64,000 nt of DNA from Saussurea involucrata (taxonomy: Eukaryota > Streptophyta > Magnoliopsida > Asterales > Asteraceae): assembly GCA_033807775.1 (NCBI GenBank), contig CM066321.1, positions 250,034,422 through 250,098,421 of the forward strand, read 5' to 3'. A program made the position numbers and the translations under genes. A model generated the notes under the pieces. That model ran no database searches. It was not told the DNA's origin and worked only from the letters and a program-made list of their open reading frames with translations. Within the stretch, counting starts at the first letter, position 1, and each line of letters opens with the position of its first letter. This document shows positions 22,406 through 35,420 of this stretch, in pieces.

Positions 22406-25400
22406 TATGGATTCTGCTCAATTCTGGTGGAAGATCTAATCGGCAAGCTACTTCACCGATCCTTTATGTTATTGCAAACGGTCCGATATACCTTGGGCTA
22501 AGTTTACCTTGTCGTCCAAATCGGATGACTCCTTTCCACGGCGAAACCTTTAACATTACGTAATCCCCAACTTGAAATTCCAATGGCTTTCGGCGTCGGT
22601 CAGGGTAGCTTTTCTGTCTGTCTTGAGCCACTTTCAATCATTCACGAATCTGAGTAACCTTATCGGTGGTTAACTGAACTATTTCCGGCCCCGCTAACTG
22701 TTTCTCTCCCACTTCGTTCCAACATAGAGGCATTCGGCATTTCCTACCATACAGTACTTCGAACGGTGCCGCTTGTATGCTGGAATGATAACTGTTGTTA
22801 TATGCAAACTCGATCAACGGTAAGTGCTTATCCCATGATCCCCCAAAATCAACAATGTAAGCCCGGAGCATATCTTCTAAGGTCTGAATCGTTCGTTCAC
22901 TCTGCCCATCTGTTTGAGGATGATACACCGTACTTAACTTTATCTGTGTCCCCATTTCCCTTTGAAAACTTCTCCAAAATCTCGAAGTAAAACGACTATC
23001 ACGATCAGAAATGATCGAGATTGGAACTCCATGTCGAGTTTCTATTTCGTCAATGTACAACTTAGCCAATCGCTCCATTGAATCGGTTTCCTTTATCGGT
23101 AGAAAGTGTGCAGACTTTGTCAATCTGTCGACGATCACCCAAATAGAATCAAATCCCTTCGGAGTCCTTGGTAGCTTCGTAATGAAATCTGTGGTAATCT
23201 GCTCCCATTTCCACATTGGTATTTCTAGCCGTTGTAGTTGACCAAACGGCTTTTGGTGTTCGATCTTTACTTTCTTACAAGTATCGCATCTTTCCACATA
23301 CTGAGCAATCCCTCTTTTTATCCCCGGCCACCAATAGAATTGCTTTAGGTCTTTATACATCTTGTTTGTACCTGGGTGAATAGAGAAACGGGATTGATGA
23401 GCTTCTTGTAACACACGATCACGTAACCCACCCAAACGAGGTACCCACACTCTGTTTCCCAGACACAACAACCCACGATCATCTGTTACTAGCAATGCTG
23501 ATATCCCCGCTAACCGTTCTGATTTCAGATGTTCATCCTGATAAGCCTCCACTTGGCACTTCTGCAATTCGTCAAATATGTTGGGTAGGAGTTCAGTTCG
23601 TAGCGAAATAACTTTTATTATTCCACTCCATTCTTGACGACTCAATGCATCAGCTACCACATTTGCCTTTCTCGGATGATAAAGGATTTCACAGTCATAA
23701 TCGTTCAGCAATTCTAGCCATCTCCTTTGTCTCATATTTAGTTCATTCTGATCAAAGAGGTGTTGAAGACTCTTATGATCAGTATAAATTTGACATTTGG
23801 AACCATACAAATAATGTCTCCAAATCTTCAATGCGAAGACAACTGCTGCAAGCTCCATGTCGTGCGTAGGATACTGTCTTTCATGATCCTTTAATTGACG
23901 AGAAGCATAAGCAATAACCTTTCCCCGCTGCATAAGTACACATCCCAATCCCAGTTTTGACGCATCACTATAAACAACAAAATCTTCCGTACCTTCAGGT
24001 AGTGATAGAATCGGTGCGCTGCACAGTTTCTCTTTCAATACCCGGAATGCCTCATCTTGTTCTGCTTTCCATTCAAACTTCAGGTTCTTCCGGGTCAGCT
24101 TAGTCAAAGGCATTGCGATACGAGAGAAGTCTTTTATAAATTTCCGATAGTAGCCGGCTAAACCCAGAAAACTACGTACTTCGGTTGCTGTCTTCGGCGA
24201 TTCCCACTTTTCAACTGCTTCCACTTTCATCGGATCAACTTGTATCCCTTTTTCTGAAACTACATGCCCCAGAAACTGAAATTTTCGTAACCAAAATTCA
24301 CATTTCGAGAATTTAGCATACAACTTCTCCTTCTTTAATAGCTCCAGAATCAAACGAAGGTGTTGCGCATGCTCTTCCTTGGATCGGGAATAGATAAGTA
24401 TATCATCGATAAATACAATTACAAATTTATCGAGATACGGCTTACATACCCGATTCATTAAATCCATAAAAGCAGCTGGAGCGTTCGTCAGTCCGAACGG
24501 CATTACTAAGAATTCATGATGACCATACCTTGTTCGAAAGGCAGTCTTTAGAACGTCTTCTTCTCTAACTTTCAACTGGTGATAACCGGATCTTAGATCA
24601 ATCTTGGAGAAATAGCAAGCTCCAACTAACTGATCGAAGAGGTCATCAATTCGGGGTAACGGATACTTGTTCTTTATTGTGCGCTTATTCAGTTCTCGGT
24701 AGTCGATACACATTCTCATCGAACCATCCTTCTTTTTCACAAATAACACTGGTGCTCCCCACGGCGAAGAACTAGGTCTGATGAAGCCTTTATCGGATAG
24801 ATCTTGTAGTTGTGTCATCATCTCTTTCATCTCTGGGGGTGCTAGTCGGTATGGTGCACGAGCAATAGGAGTGGCTCCAGGAACTAAGTCAATACCAAAT
24901 TTTACTTGCCTAACAGGAGGAAGACTATTCAAGTCTTTAGGGAAAACTTCTGGAAATTCACTAACAATAGGAATATCTTCCAACTTAATCTTTTCAGGCC
25001 TACTATCTATCACATAGGCTAAGTAACTCGGGCAACCCTTGCTGACACATTTACGGGCTTTTATCATAGATATTAGGCTAGACTGATGATTCCTACGATC
25101 ACCATAAATCACTACTGGTCCCTTCTCAGGTAATACCACATTTATTAACTTCTTATCACACACTATGTTAGCCTGATTCTCGGCTAACCAGTCCATTCCC
25201 ACTACAACGTCAAACTCTATCAAAGTTATAGGAAACAATTGTATCGGCACTCTACACTCCTCTATATTTATCACACAGTCATCAAATACTTCTTTAACTG
25301 ACACTTGATTATCATTTGCCGTATCTACTGATAGAGCATGTTCTAGCACTTTAGGTTTCAAACACAGACAAACAGCAAATGTAGGAGACACAAACGATCG

Positions 25401-26159
25401 GTTTGCACCGGAATCAAATAACACCTTAGCACGTGTAGAGTTTATTAAAAATGTACCTGTGACCACATCCGGAGTTTCCTCCGCTTCTTTCTCAGTCATT
25501 TGAAATGCGCGACCCCTGGTTACTGGCGGTTCCAGTCTTGGTATTACTGGTTTAACAATTGCTGGCATGCCTGATGACCCACCTTGCTGTATCCTCCCCC
25601 GCGGACAGTCCGATTGAAGGTGATCCAGAGAATTGCATAAGAAACATAACCGCGTTACCTTACAATCTTTAATGACGTGCCCGGTCTTCCCACACTTATA
25701 ACACGCTCGTAAATCACCTTGGCAATTTCCTTGGTGGACACGGTTGCACTTCTGACATGGTCTTTCCGCTGGTCGAAATGGCGGACGGTTATCATACCTC
25801 TGAAATCGGGACTTCTTCGGATCATGTTGTGGTCCTTCCCACTTTCTCTTCCCGATACTTTTATCGCCAACATCCCTTCTAATATCTCTTTCAACATTCT
25901 CCGCGGCATCAACTGTAGCTGAGAAGGTATCGGGTCCTTTTGCAGTTACTAGCCTTCTGACTTCTGAGTTCAGTCCAAAGATAAACCTTTCCGTCTTCAT
26001 CGCCTCTGTAGCAACGTAGTATTCTGTGAACCGAGACTTTTCCAGAAAGCTAGCGGTGTAATCTCGAACGGATAAGTTTCCTTGTTGCAAGTTCATAAAT
26101 TCCCCTTCCAGTTGTTTGACGGCTGCTTGGGGAAAAAATGCGTTCCTGTAGGCTATCAC
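22406..26159 (-). pseudogene. Gag-Pol of element B: zinc knuckles to integrase core
   Basis: One open frame covers 22638-26159; its first triplet is GTG and is not a real start. In order: the C-terminal half of Gag, and three zinc knuckles near residues 135-190 (CQKCNRVHQGNC, CYKCGKTGHVIKDC, CFLCNSLDHLQSDC). Then protease (LFDSGANRSFV), RT (YRELNKRTIKNKYPLPRIDD and catalytic FIDDILIYS), RNase H (YSDASKLGLG, VADALSRQ) and integrase. Integrase has an HHCC domain (HPGTNK, CDTCKK) and DDE residues in TTDFITKL, ISDRDSRF and QSERTIQ. A TGA at 22638-22640 replaces an expected Arg (IRE-stop-LKVAQD). Homology continues in frame through QVGDYVMLKVSPW to the TAA near 22468. The RT belongs to the chromovirus group. 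Confidence 0.93.
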
Positions 26160-26732
26160 AAATTCTTCCCAAGAGAGGGTAGAATAAACATCAGATTCTT
26201 TAGAATGAATAAAAGATTCCCACTAATACAAAGCATCCCCTTTTAACATTGCTGTCCCGTACAATACCCTATCTTCATCTGCACACTTGCTTGTCTTGAA
26301 AATAGCTTCTATTTCCTTCATCCATCTCATTGCTTTCACGGGATCCCTGTCTCCTGAGTAGGTCGGAGGTCTACAGCTCAAAAACATTTTTTAGTCGCAC
26401 CTCCTTTGTACTAGTACAACAGTCGGTGTGATTAGCATTTCATCTTCCGGTCCGGGATCCGGTATTCCAGTTTCATTATGACGGGTTCGATCAAACATTG
26501 TTTGTATTCTAGCCTGCAATCTTCCCATTTCTGCCATTAAATCATCCCTGGTAACAAACTCTGTACCATGTGGCTGGACTCTGCCTCCTGCTCGACCTCC
26601 AGCTCTACCCCCGGTTCTACCCCCGACTCTGCCCCCAGTTCTGCCTCCTCTGTCCCCCGTTCCTATCGGCGGATTCGTACTATTCGGATTTCTTCCTCCT
26701 CCTCGATTTGAATTCCGTGTACCGCTTGCCAT
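26160..26732 (-). pseudogene. Gag N-terminal half of element B, with two stops
   Basis: The ATG at 26732 starts MASGTRNSNRGGGR and a Gly/Arg-rich tail of GGR repeats (about residues 25-55). It is in the same frame as the pol frame to the left. A TAA at 26391-26393 follows VLVQRRCD. Homologous Gag sequence then continues (RPPTYSGDRDPVKAMRWMKE) to a TAG at 26223-26225, where a Trp codon is expected (DALY-stop-WESF), and then into the long frame. Both are single-codon lesions, so the ancestor had one continuous Gag-Pol. Confidence 0.88.
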
Positions 26733-26980
26733 TCTGTAGATTTAAACAAGGTTAATATACACATAAGCACATACCCCATATAACAAGGTATTCCAGTTCA
26801 AACATGTACCTGTAAGATCACAATTACACTGGCCAGGTGTAATATGAAATTACCTTACATGATGTTCCTTCTACCTTTTATACTTCATCATCCCAAGGTT
26901 CTATAATGATAAGGACATCCTACTTCACATGCAGTTTAAGTCTAGGTACAAATTAAAATACCTAAATCCCTTAAACTAAG

Positions 26981-26992
26981 GCTCTGATACCA
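26981..26992 (-). other. Primer binding site of element B
   Basis: TGGTATCAGAGC on the minus strand, two bases from the LTR end: an initiator-Met tRNA site. The gap 26733-26980 is the short untranslated leader. Confidence 0.92.
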
Positions 26993-26994
26993 TT

Positions 26995-28457
26995 TGTAAC
27001 AACCCAATTCCCATTTCTACAACAAATCACATAATATAACATATTATCGATATAACAAAAGAAACATCACATTACAAGTATGGTCCCGTAGTCTTTTACA
27101 ATTAACAGAAGCCATTCCACTACAAACTTGTACTAAATACATATATAACATCTAATATTGTAATGCAACTGCTAATCATGCCAAAATCTTCGTCATATGA
27201 TCCTTCACAAAAGCCATCCATCAATTACTCTAATTATTTGCTCTTACGCGATCCACCACCTGGAATACATATTTTTAAAACAAAAATGAGGGTTAGACCT
27301 AAGGTTCTAAGTGAGAAAAATCCCTGTTAGTTCGAAATCATATATATAAACCTTATTTATGTAAATCACACAGCACAATCAAATATTTCAATTTGAACTC
27401 ACACATCATATACCTTCCCTTTTCATTTCTCCTGGCCATATTAGTTGGTTGCAAGCCAACTAATAAATTTACAACGCTGTACAACATTTACAGCCAAACA
27501 ACGCTATACGGATTCTATAGCCAAACACACCGGTCCTAAGCCCGGCAAACGTATTATAACACATTTATAATACTCATGTAAATATAATACCTCAATATAT
27601 TATAATTCACATATACCATACATATAAACACGTAATCACCAATTATCACATTTCCAAACCATACGCATATGTATTCCAGTTGAAAATACTTTTAAAGTAA
27701 AACTCACCTGTTATGATTATTACACACGCTCGCAAGCTCCTTTCACACTGGTCTTATCTCTTACCACGACTCCACAGAATCTGAAACAATTTAAGGTACA
27801 TACACCTCTTTACTAGCCAAACATATAAAGCCTACCAGTTCCTGTTCTCAACTGTATCACTAAACTTAACAACTACCGGGACTACACAGGGTACCGAGAC
27901 TTCTCAGTACCGGGAGTTATCGATACCGGGAGTTATCGATACCGGGAGTTATCGATACCAGGAGTTATCGATACCGGGAGTTATCGATACCGGGAGTCCA
28001 TACTACCGGGACTCCATACTACCGGGAGTCGACTATACCGGGGTTTCACCGGGAGTCCAAGAACACAGTCGGTTCCAATTTACCTAGATTCAAATTAAAC
28101 CTATATAACTTCAAATTAAACATTCTAATCCGATAGAAGTCTAATACTACTGATTATAAACACAAATTGTAAAGGAACTTACCTCCAAATTGATTTCAAA
28201 TCGATCACTTGAAGCCCTAACCGTACGTTTTCTTCCTCTGCTTCCTTTTCTCTCAAAACACACACACACATACACTTTCTATTTTTAGGACTGAGGTTTA
28301 TCTGATACCTAATAGGTATAAGATAACAATTTACACTTTTAGCTAAAACTATATGATAAGTACCAAAACACCCTTAAACTTATGAATTAATTCAAACTTA
28401 CCCCAAACATCAAATCTTATTGTTAAATTATCTAACGGACTTACCCGGGGTATTACA
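26995..28457 (-). repeat. 5' LTR of element B (1463 bp)
   Basis: Pairs with 20704-22112. It carries five GAGTTATCGATACCGG units between about 27905 and 27992, followed by CCATACTACCGGGACT repeats. It also contains a short CA microsatellite near 28258. Confidence 0.94.
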
Positions 28458-28462
28458 GAAAA

Positions 28463-31439
28463 TAACTTCGAATTTGGGCCGGATGGACAACCTGTTAATA
28501 GACCACCCAATAATGGAGGAAATCCTAACAATGACGGGAATCCTAATAATGACGGAAATCCTAATAATGATGGAAATCCTGAAAATAGGCCAATTCATAA
28601 TCTTGAAGATGAGGAACAAAACATTTTCAGGCTTGCAAATTCTAAAAATGGAAGTATTATGGCTTATGTTGTTCCTGTTTTAAATCAATTACATTCAGGA
28701 ATACTTAAGCCTACCCTCGAAACACATCATTTTGAACCCAAGCCGATAATGTTTCACATACTCCAAATCAACGGCCAGTACGCTGGTTTGGCACATGAAG
28801 ATCCTCACTCTCATCTAAGGTCTTTCATGGAAATTACAGATTCTTTCAAGTTGCCAGGTGTACGGGATGATGCTTTAAAGCTAAAACTTTTTCCATACTC
28901 TTTACGAGATAAAGCAAGATCCTGGTACAACTCTCTGCGACCAGATTCTATAATTACATGGAGCCAAATGGTAGAAAAGTTTTTAAAAAAATATTTTCCA
29001 CCCACCAGGACTGCTAAGTCCAGAAATGAAATCTGCACTTTTAAACAAAAGGACAATGAAGCAGTTCCTGATGCATGGGATAGGTTTAAAGAGCTGTTGA
29101 GAAAATGCCCTCACCATGGCATTTCGTATTGCATTCAGCTCGAGACATTTTACAGTGGTCTAGATATCAATGCTAAACAAATGCTTGATGCTACTGCAAA
29201 CGGATCTTTCACAGCTTGTACCTACAATGAAGGATATGAAATCCTCGAAAAGATCTCTGACAATAATGGACAATGGTCTGATCCACGTGCACTGCCACCT
29301 AAGAGAACAACAGGGATACCAGATTCTGATGCTCACTCAACATTAACTGCACAGTTGGCAAGTATGGCTACTCTAATTCAAAACCTAGCCACACCTGTGC
29401 AGGCTAATGCTGCTACAGCTATCCCTGGTGTTTTACCAGTACAATGTACCTTTTGTGGAGATGGACATTCTTTTGAAAATTGTCCAAGCAATCCGGAGCA
29501 AGTAAACTATGTTCATAACAACAACAAAGGAGGACCTTTTCCCCAGACTTACAACTCTGAGTGGAGGAATCATCCAAAATTTTCATGGCATAGTCCTTCT
29601 CTCAATCAACCATCACAAAGACCACAAGGACAGTCCAACTTTCAAGGACAATCCAACTTTCAACAAAGAAACCACAACAACCAACAACCCAATTTTCAAA
29701 ATAGACCATCTTCTTTCCAAAGCAACAAGCCCAATCAGCAGGCTGAGTCATCTACTTCTTTGGAATCTATGATGAAAGGGTTCATGACCCAAACTCAGGC
29801 CTCAATTAATAACCTTGAGACTTTTGCTAAAAATCTTGAAACTCAGGTAGAGCAAATGGCTTTGGAAATAAAGAAAAGACCAGTAGGAACTCTTCCTAGT
29901 GATACAGAGATTCCACGACGAGATGGAAAAGAGCAGGTTAAGGTTGTGACTTTAAGAAGTGGAAGGCCCTTAGAAGAAAATCCCAGAAAAGAAGAAACAA
30001 ACAAAGCAGAACCAGAAAAGAAAAAGGCAAAACCAAATTTTGCTGCTACAATACCTATAGACCAGTCCTATAGCACTAGTGGGACCAAAGCTAGCGATAA
30101 GCCTGTTAATATTCAAGTCATTCCTACTAAATTAGACTACCCCTTGCTGTTCCCTGATGCACCTAAGAAAGTCCAGAACTCCAAAGAAAGTGCAGTAGTT
30201 GATGTGTCACACTCTGGTGGCAGTCCTACAGTACTCCTACAGCCCAGTCCTATAGCACCCTGCAAGACTGAAGAGATTCCAACTGTGAAACCCACACAAG
30301 CACCTCTCCTTCATAAGATTGACCCCTCTAGTTCAGTCACACCTTACATTCCCTACCCCCAAAGGATGAGGAATAATAAGGAAGAAGTTCAATTTAAAAA
30401 GTTTCTTGATGTTTTTAAACAGTTGCACATAAACATACCTTTGGTTGAAGCTATTGAGCAAATGCCAAATTATGCAAAGTTTTTAAAAGACATTTTGAGC
30501 AAAAAGAAAAAGTTGACTGAATATGAGACAATAGCTCTGACTGAAGGATGTAGTGCTTTGTTGTCCAGTAAAATTCCCCCTAAAATGAAAGATCCTGGAT
30601 GTTTCACAATTCCATGCTCTATAGGAGGAAAGAAAGTAGGAAAAGCCCTTTGTGACCTAGGTGCTAGTGTAAACCTTATGCCTTTATCCATTTTCAATAC
30701 CTTAGGCATAGGTGAAGCTAGACCTACCACTGTTTCCCTGCAACTGGCTGATAAGACCATAGCCTGGCCTAAAGGAAAAATTGAGGATGTCCTAGTCCAA
30801 GTTGATAAGTTTATCTTTCCAGCTGATTTTATCATACTAGACTTTGAAGCTGACAAAGATATCCCCATCCTTTTAGGAAGACCTTTTCTAGCCACTGGAA
30901 GAACATTGATAGATGTCCAAAAGGGAGAGCTGACCATGAGAGTTCATGACCAAGAGGTAACTTTTAATGTTTTTGATTCTCTCAGGTACCCTGAAGAAGT
31001 TGAAGAATGCTCCACTCTGAGCATGATAGAGACTTGGTGTCAAGACAAAAGCTTGGGAGAAATGTTGGGAATAGAAGATTCTGATAGTGAGGAAGATTTT
31101 GAAAACCTGGAAACACCACAGGAAATTGCTGCTTTTGAGACCTTAGATCATAAGGATAGGAAGACTCTTGTCCCATCCTTAGAAGTTGCACCAGACTTAG
31201 AATTGAAACAACTTCCATCACATTTAAAATATGTCTTTTTAGAGGACCTTGGGAAGTTTCCTGTCATTATTTCATCATCACTAGAACTTGAACAAGAGGA
31301 AAGATTGGTCAAAATTCTAAAACTTCACACAAAAGCCATAGGATGGACCATTGCTGATCTTAAGGGCATAAGCCCAAAATCATTTTGGAAGATAAAAACT
31401 TCACATCAGTTGAGCCGCAAAGAAGACTCAATCCTGTGA
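28463..31439 (+). CDS. Athila Gag-protease polyprotein, main part
   Basis: Continues the frame from 20555-20703; together about 1040 codons. After an N-P-N-N-D-G repeat (28500-28580) comes the Athila capsid domain: FHILQINGQYAGLAHEDPH, KARSWYNSLRPDSI and FLKKYFPPTRT. A CCHC-like knuckle CTFCGDGHSFENC lies at 29445-29483. A Gln/Asn-rich stretch follows, with a basic linker and VTLRSGRPLEE. The aspartic protease has active site CDLGASVNLMP at about 30651 and VILGRP-like ILLGRPFLATG near 30865. The frame ends in a TGA at 31437 after a shift out of the pol frame near 31375. No lesion is seen in gag or protease, so Gag could still be made if B were absent. Confidence 0.9.
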
Positions 31440-34091
31440 TGAAAGAAGTTGTCAAAAAGGAGATTTTAAAATGGCTTGATGCAGGCATAATCTATCCTAT
31501 TGCTAGTAGTACATGTGTGATGTGTCAGTCCTGTGTAATGTGTACCCAAGAAGGGTGGAGTGACTGTTGTACCAAATGAGAAGAATGAACTTATACCTAC
31601 TAGGGTAGTGTCTGGTTGGAGGATATGTATGGACTATAGGAAGCTTAACAAAGCTACTCAAAAAGACCATTTTCCATTACCCTTTGTTGACCAAATGCTA
31701 GCCAGACTGGCAGGAAAAGAGTTTTATTGTTTCTTAGATGGCTACTCTGGTTACAATCAAATCACCATTGCACCTGAGGACCAAGAAAAGACCACTTTTA
31801 CTTGTCCATTTGGAACCTTTGCATTTAGAAGAATGCCTTTTGGACTTTGTAATGCCCCAACCACTTTCCAAAGATGCATGATGTCTATTTTTTATGACAT
31901 GTTAGAAACTTCCATGGAAATCTTCATGGATGATTTTTCAGTTTATGGGACATCATATGACTTATGTTTACAAAACCTGTAAAAGAGTCTTAAAAGATGT
32001 GAAGAAACAGACTTGGTTTTAAACTGGGAAAAGTGTCATTTTATGGTGAAAGAAGGCATTGTGTTGGGACATCTAATTTCCAAAAGAGGCATAGAAGTTG
32101 ATAAGGCCAAATTAGAAGTCATTTCAAATTTGCCTGAACCAACAACAGTCAAAGGTATCAGAAGTTTTTTGGGACATGCTGGTTTTTACAGGAGGTTCAT
32201 AAAAGATTTTTCAAAATTTTCAAAACCTCTTTGTTTATTGCTACAGAATGACCAAGTATTTAATTTTAATGAAGATTGCAGAAAAGCTTTTAACACGTTG
32301 AAAGAAGCATTGGTTACTGCCCCTGTGGTAATAGCACCAGATTGGTCCCAACCTTTTGAAATTATGTGTGATGCTAGTGACAGGGCAGTTGGAGTAGTCT
32401 TGGGTCAAAAGAAAAATAAAATATTCCATCCTGTTTACTATTCCAGTAAAACTCTCAATGATGCTCAGATCAATTACACCACTACTGAAAAGGAATTATT
32501 AGATGTGGTTTTTGCTTTTGAAAAATTCAGATCATACTTGATTGGTACTAAAGTAATTCTTCACACAGATCATGCTGCAATAGAGTATTTGATTTCTAAA
32601 AAGGATGCAAAACCTAGGCTAATAAGGTGGGTCTTGTTGTTACAAGAGTTTGATTTGGAAATCATTGATAGAAAGGGTGTGGATAATCAAGTGGCTGGCC
32701 ATTTGTCTTGGTTGGAGAAACAAGACAAACCTGTTTATAGTGGTGAGATTTGTGAGACATTTCCTGATGAAAGGATTTTGGCTATACAACATGCCAAAGC
32801 TCCTTGGTTTGCAGACATTGTAAACTATTTGGCTTGTGGAGTCATTCCTAAAGAGTTTAGTAAACACCACAAGAAAAAGCTCATCTATGATTCCAAGAAG
32901 TATTTATGGGATGACCCATTTTTGTTTAAAATTTGTGCATATCAGATGATCAGAAGATGCATACCACAAGAAGAAATGACATCAGTTTTACAGCACTGCC
33001 ATACAAGACCATGTGGAGGACATTTTGGAGGAAGTAGGACAACAACAAAGGTTTTACAATCTGGGTTGTTCTGGCCTACTTTGTACAATGATGCTCATAA
33101 CTTTGTAAAAAGTTGTGATGAGTGTCCAAGAAGTGGGAATATCTCTCAGAGAAATAAAATGCCCCTTAATGGAATTTTAGAAGTAGAATTATTTGATGTT
33201 TGGGGCATAGACTTTATTGGACCTTTTCCAATCTCCAATAATTGTGCCTACATTTTACTTGTTGTAGACTATGTGACCAAATGGGTGGAAGCTTTGGCTT
33301 GCCATTCCAATGATGCCCGGACAGTTGTAAAATTTTTGCAAAAACAAATTTTCACAAGATTTGGTACACCCCGAGCATTGATAAGTGATGAAGGCACCCA
33401 TTTCATAAACAAGTTGTTAGAGGAAGTTCTTGAAAAATACAACATTCAGCATAGGGTGGCAACTGCTTACCACCCTCAAACCAATGGTTTGGCTGAGTTG
33501 TCAAATAGGGAGATAAAAGGAATTTTAGCAAAAATGGTTAAACCACACCGGAAGGACTCGGCCTCTAAATTGGATGATTCCTTATGGGCCTATCGGACTG
33601 CTTTCAAAACCCCTATTGGAATGTCCCCTTACAAATTGGTTTATGGAAAGGCTTGTCATTTGCCAGTTGAGTTAGAACATAAAGCTTATTGGGACATAAA
33701 AGAACTCAACATGAATCTGGATGAAGCTGGTAAGAAAAGAACTCTTCAACTCTGTGAGATGGAAGAACATAGGAACTTTTCCTATGAAAATGCCAAGTTA
33801 TATAAAGAAAATACAAAAAAATGGCATGACAAAAAGATTCTTCCAAAAGACCTCTACGAGGGTCAAAAGGTCCTTCTGTTCAATTCAAGATTAAAACCTT
33901 TTCCTGGAAAACTGAACTCAAGATGGACTGGACCTTATCGTGTTGCCAAAGTGTACCCCTATGGTGTAGTTGAACTCATTGATCCAGAACGGGGTACTAC
34001 TTTCAAAGTCAATGGTCATAGAGTCAAACCATTTTTTGACCCAACTGAAGCACCACCACAACCTTATACGGTTGTCGAGCCTGATGAATAA
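31385..34091 (+). pseudogene. Athila Pol: RT, RNase H, integrase
   Basis: The RT N-terminus reads in a shifted frame from 31385 (PQRRLNPVMKEVVKKEILKW). An insertion around 31510-31540 shifts it again. The rest is in one frame from 31560 to 34091, broken by a TAA at 31980-31982. RT motifs are WRICMDYRKLNKAT, FLDGYSGYNQI and catalytic FMDDFSVYG. RNase H has CDASDRAVGVVL. Its last catalytic site reads VAGHLSW where the family has V-A-D-H-L-S-R, so a key Asp is lost. Integrase has the HHCC domain (GGHFGG...CDECPR) and DDE residues in GIDFIGPF, ISDEGTHF and LAELSNREIKG. It ends with a GPYRV-type C-terminus and is not functional. Confidence 0.92.
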
Positions 34092-34810
34092 TCAATAGTT
34101 TTTCTTATATATGTCTGTATATATATGCATAAAATAATAAAATACAAAAACATTCAAATAAACATAAAAAGAACAAAAATAGTTGCTTGATTTTTGTTGT
34201 TTAATTATTCTAGAATATTTTTTTTAATTAGTATTCTAATTTTTTATTTTTGGCAACTTTGCTGAATTCACTCGGCCTTAAAACCATTTGGGCCCGTATG
34301 CTTTGATGTGTTTGTGTTATTTCAGGACCAGATCGAAAGAAGCAGGCCCATCAGCTGAAGCCCATGACCCGAGTCTTGTAGATGACTCTTGGGGTCATTT
34401 CAAACGGTCATAGAGTTGTGATGATGGTCTGACTTCATCATCATCCTTTTTGCCAGAAAACTCATCGGAAACCACCATAGCCACTGTTGACCTTCTTCTT
34501 CATCCCTCACAAGTACATTTTTGGTACTGTTTTCTGAAACCAAAACCTAGCCCCAGTACAATTTCTAAGCTGTTCACCATCTTCCTCGTCCCTATAGTAC
34601 ACCCCCATTGTACTCTTCCCTGGAACCAACCCTTCTCAAGTACGATTTGATACCTCGTACTCTCCCATTCTCGGCTGGAATCATCTTCTCCAAGCATCAT
34701 CCCTTCTCCATTAAGCCAACGATAACCTTTGTTTGATAAAACCCCCCTTTCCTTCCCATTTCCCTACTTTCTACATCTAAAATTCTGCTACCCCCTGTTT
34801 AACCATCTTC
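34092..34810 (+). other. Athila spacer between pol and third frame
   Basis: AT-rich at first, then a C/T-rich leader-like stretch (34440-34810). No supported gene; short frames are not conserved in content. Athila elements usually have an untranslated gap here before the env-like frame. Confidence 0.55.
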
Positions 34811-35029
34811 ATGGCAAAAACCAAGTCAAAAGCGAGAAGGAGAGTGTTCTCTTCTGATGATCCTGAACACGATCCCAATACCAATACCCAACACGAAGAG
34901 AACCCCAGTGATGCTACTCCCATCAACCAAGTACCACCACCACCGAAATCCATGCTGCAGATCCACTCATCTCCTACTCAGCCTGAATATGACAGGTTCT
35001 GCCATTCTCCCCTTTTTCTTGTAGAATAA
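34811..35029 (+). pseudogene. Start of Athila third frame (env-like), truncated, 72 codons
   Basis: The ATG at 34811 starts MAKTKSKARRRVFSSDD, a basic, Ser/Asp-rich N-terminus, at the position of the Athila ORF3, historically called env-like. It ends after 72 codons (RFCHSPLFLVE), far short of the several hundred usual, and no transmembrane segment is present. The identification rests on position and composition, so it could be an unrelated small frame. Confidence 0.5.
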
Positions 35030-35420
35030 TTTTATGTTTTAGTTTATATTTTGAGGTTTCAGCTTTGGAGTCCAGTTTGAGTCCGTGTTAAGTGTTATTG
35101 TGTCTTAATCCTTGGTCATTGCTGCATAAGCTTGGCTTGTTGGGATCATTTGCTGATTTATGTGTGAAACTGTCACTTGACAGATCTTGTCAAACCATTA
35201 AGTCATGTGTATAAGCAAGTTTGAGGTGGGAACTTCCCATTCTCATCTTTGCTTTTCGGCTTTAATGTTTTTCTTGGGAACTGATTTTCATGACTCTGTT
35301 TATTTGACAATCTGTATGCATGCACCATTGTTTTCACTACTGCCTTGGTATGATTGGTATGTACTTATAGCCACAATAATCTGATGTGTTGTTTGTCTAA
35401 GTGTAAACTGTCAGCATAGC
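35030..35420 (+). other. Athila 3' noncoding sequence before solo LTR F
   Basis: T-rich, no open frame or repeat noted. It continues after F at 37614. Confidence 0.5.

Larger units (their letters stand above)
20704..28457 (-). mobile_element. Element B: chromodomain (Tekay-like) Ty3-gypsy retrotransposon
   Basis: Minus-strand element with 5' LTR 26995-28457, 3' LTR 20704-22112 and target duplication GAAAA (20699-20703 and 28458-28462). Primer site, gag, protease, RT, RNase H, integrase, chromodomain and polypurine tract are all present in order. Coding capacity is broken by a few single-base lesions, so it is a fairly young but dead copy. It is inserted in the gag of Athila C. Confidence 0.95.

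Noticed and set aside
31560..34091. Athila pol as part of an endogenous pararetrovirus
   Set aside because: Flanking LTRs with target duplication, Asp-tRNA primer site and an integrase with DDE motif show an LTR retrotransposon.
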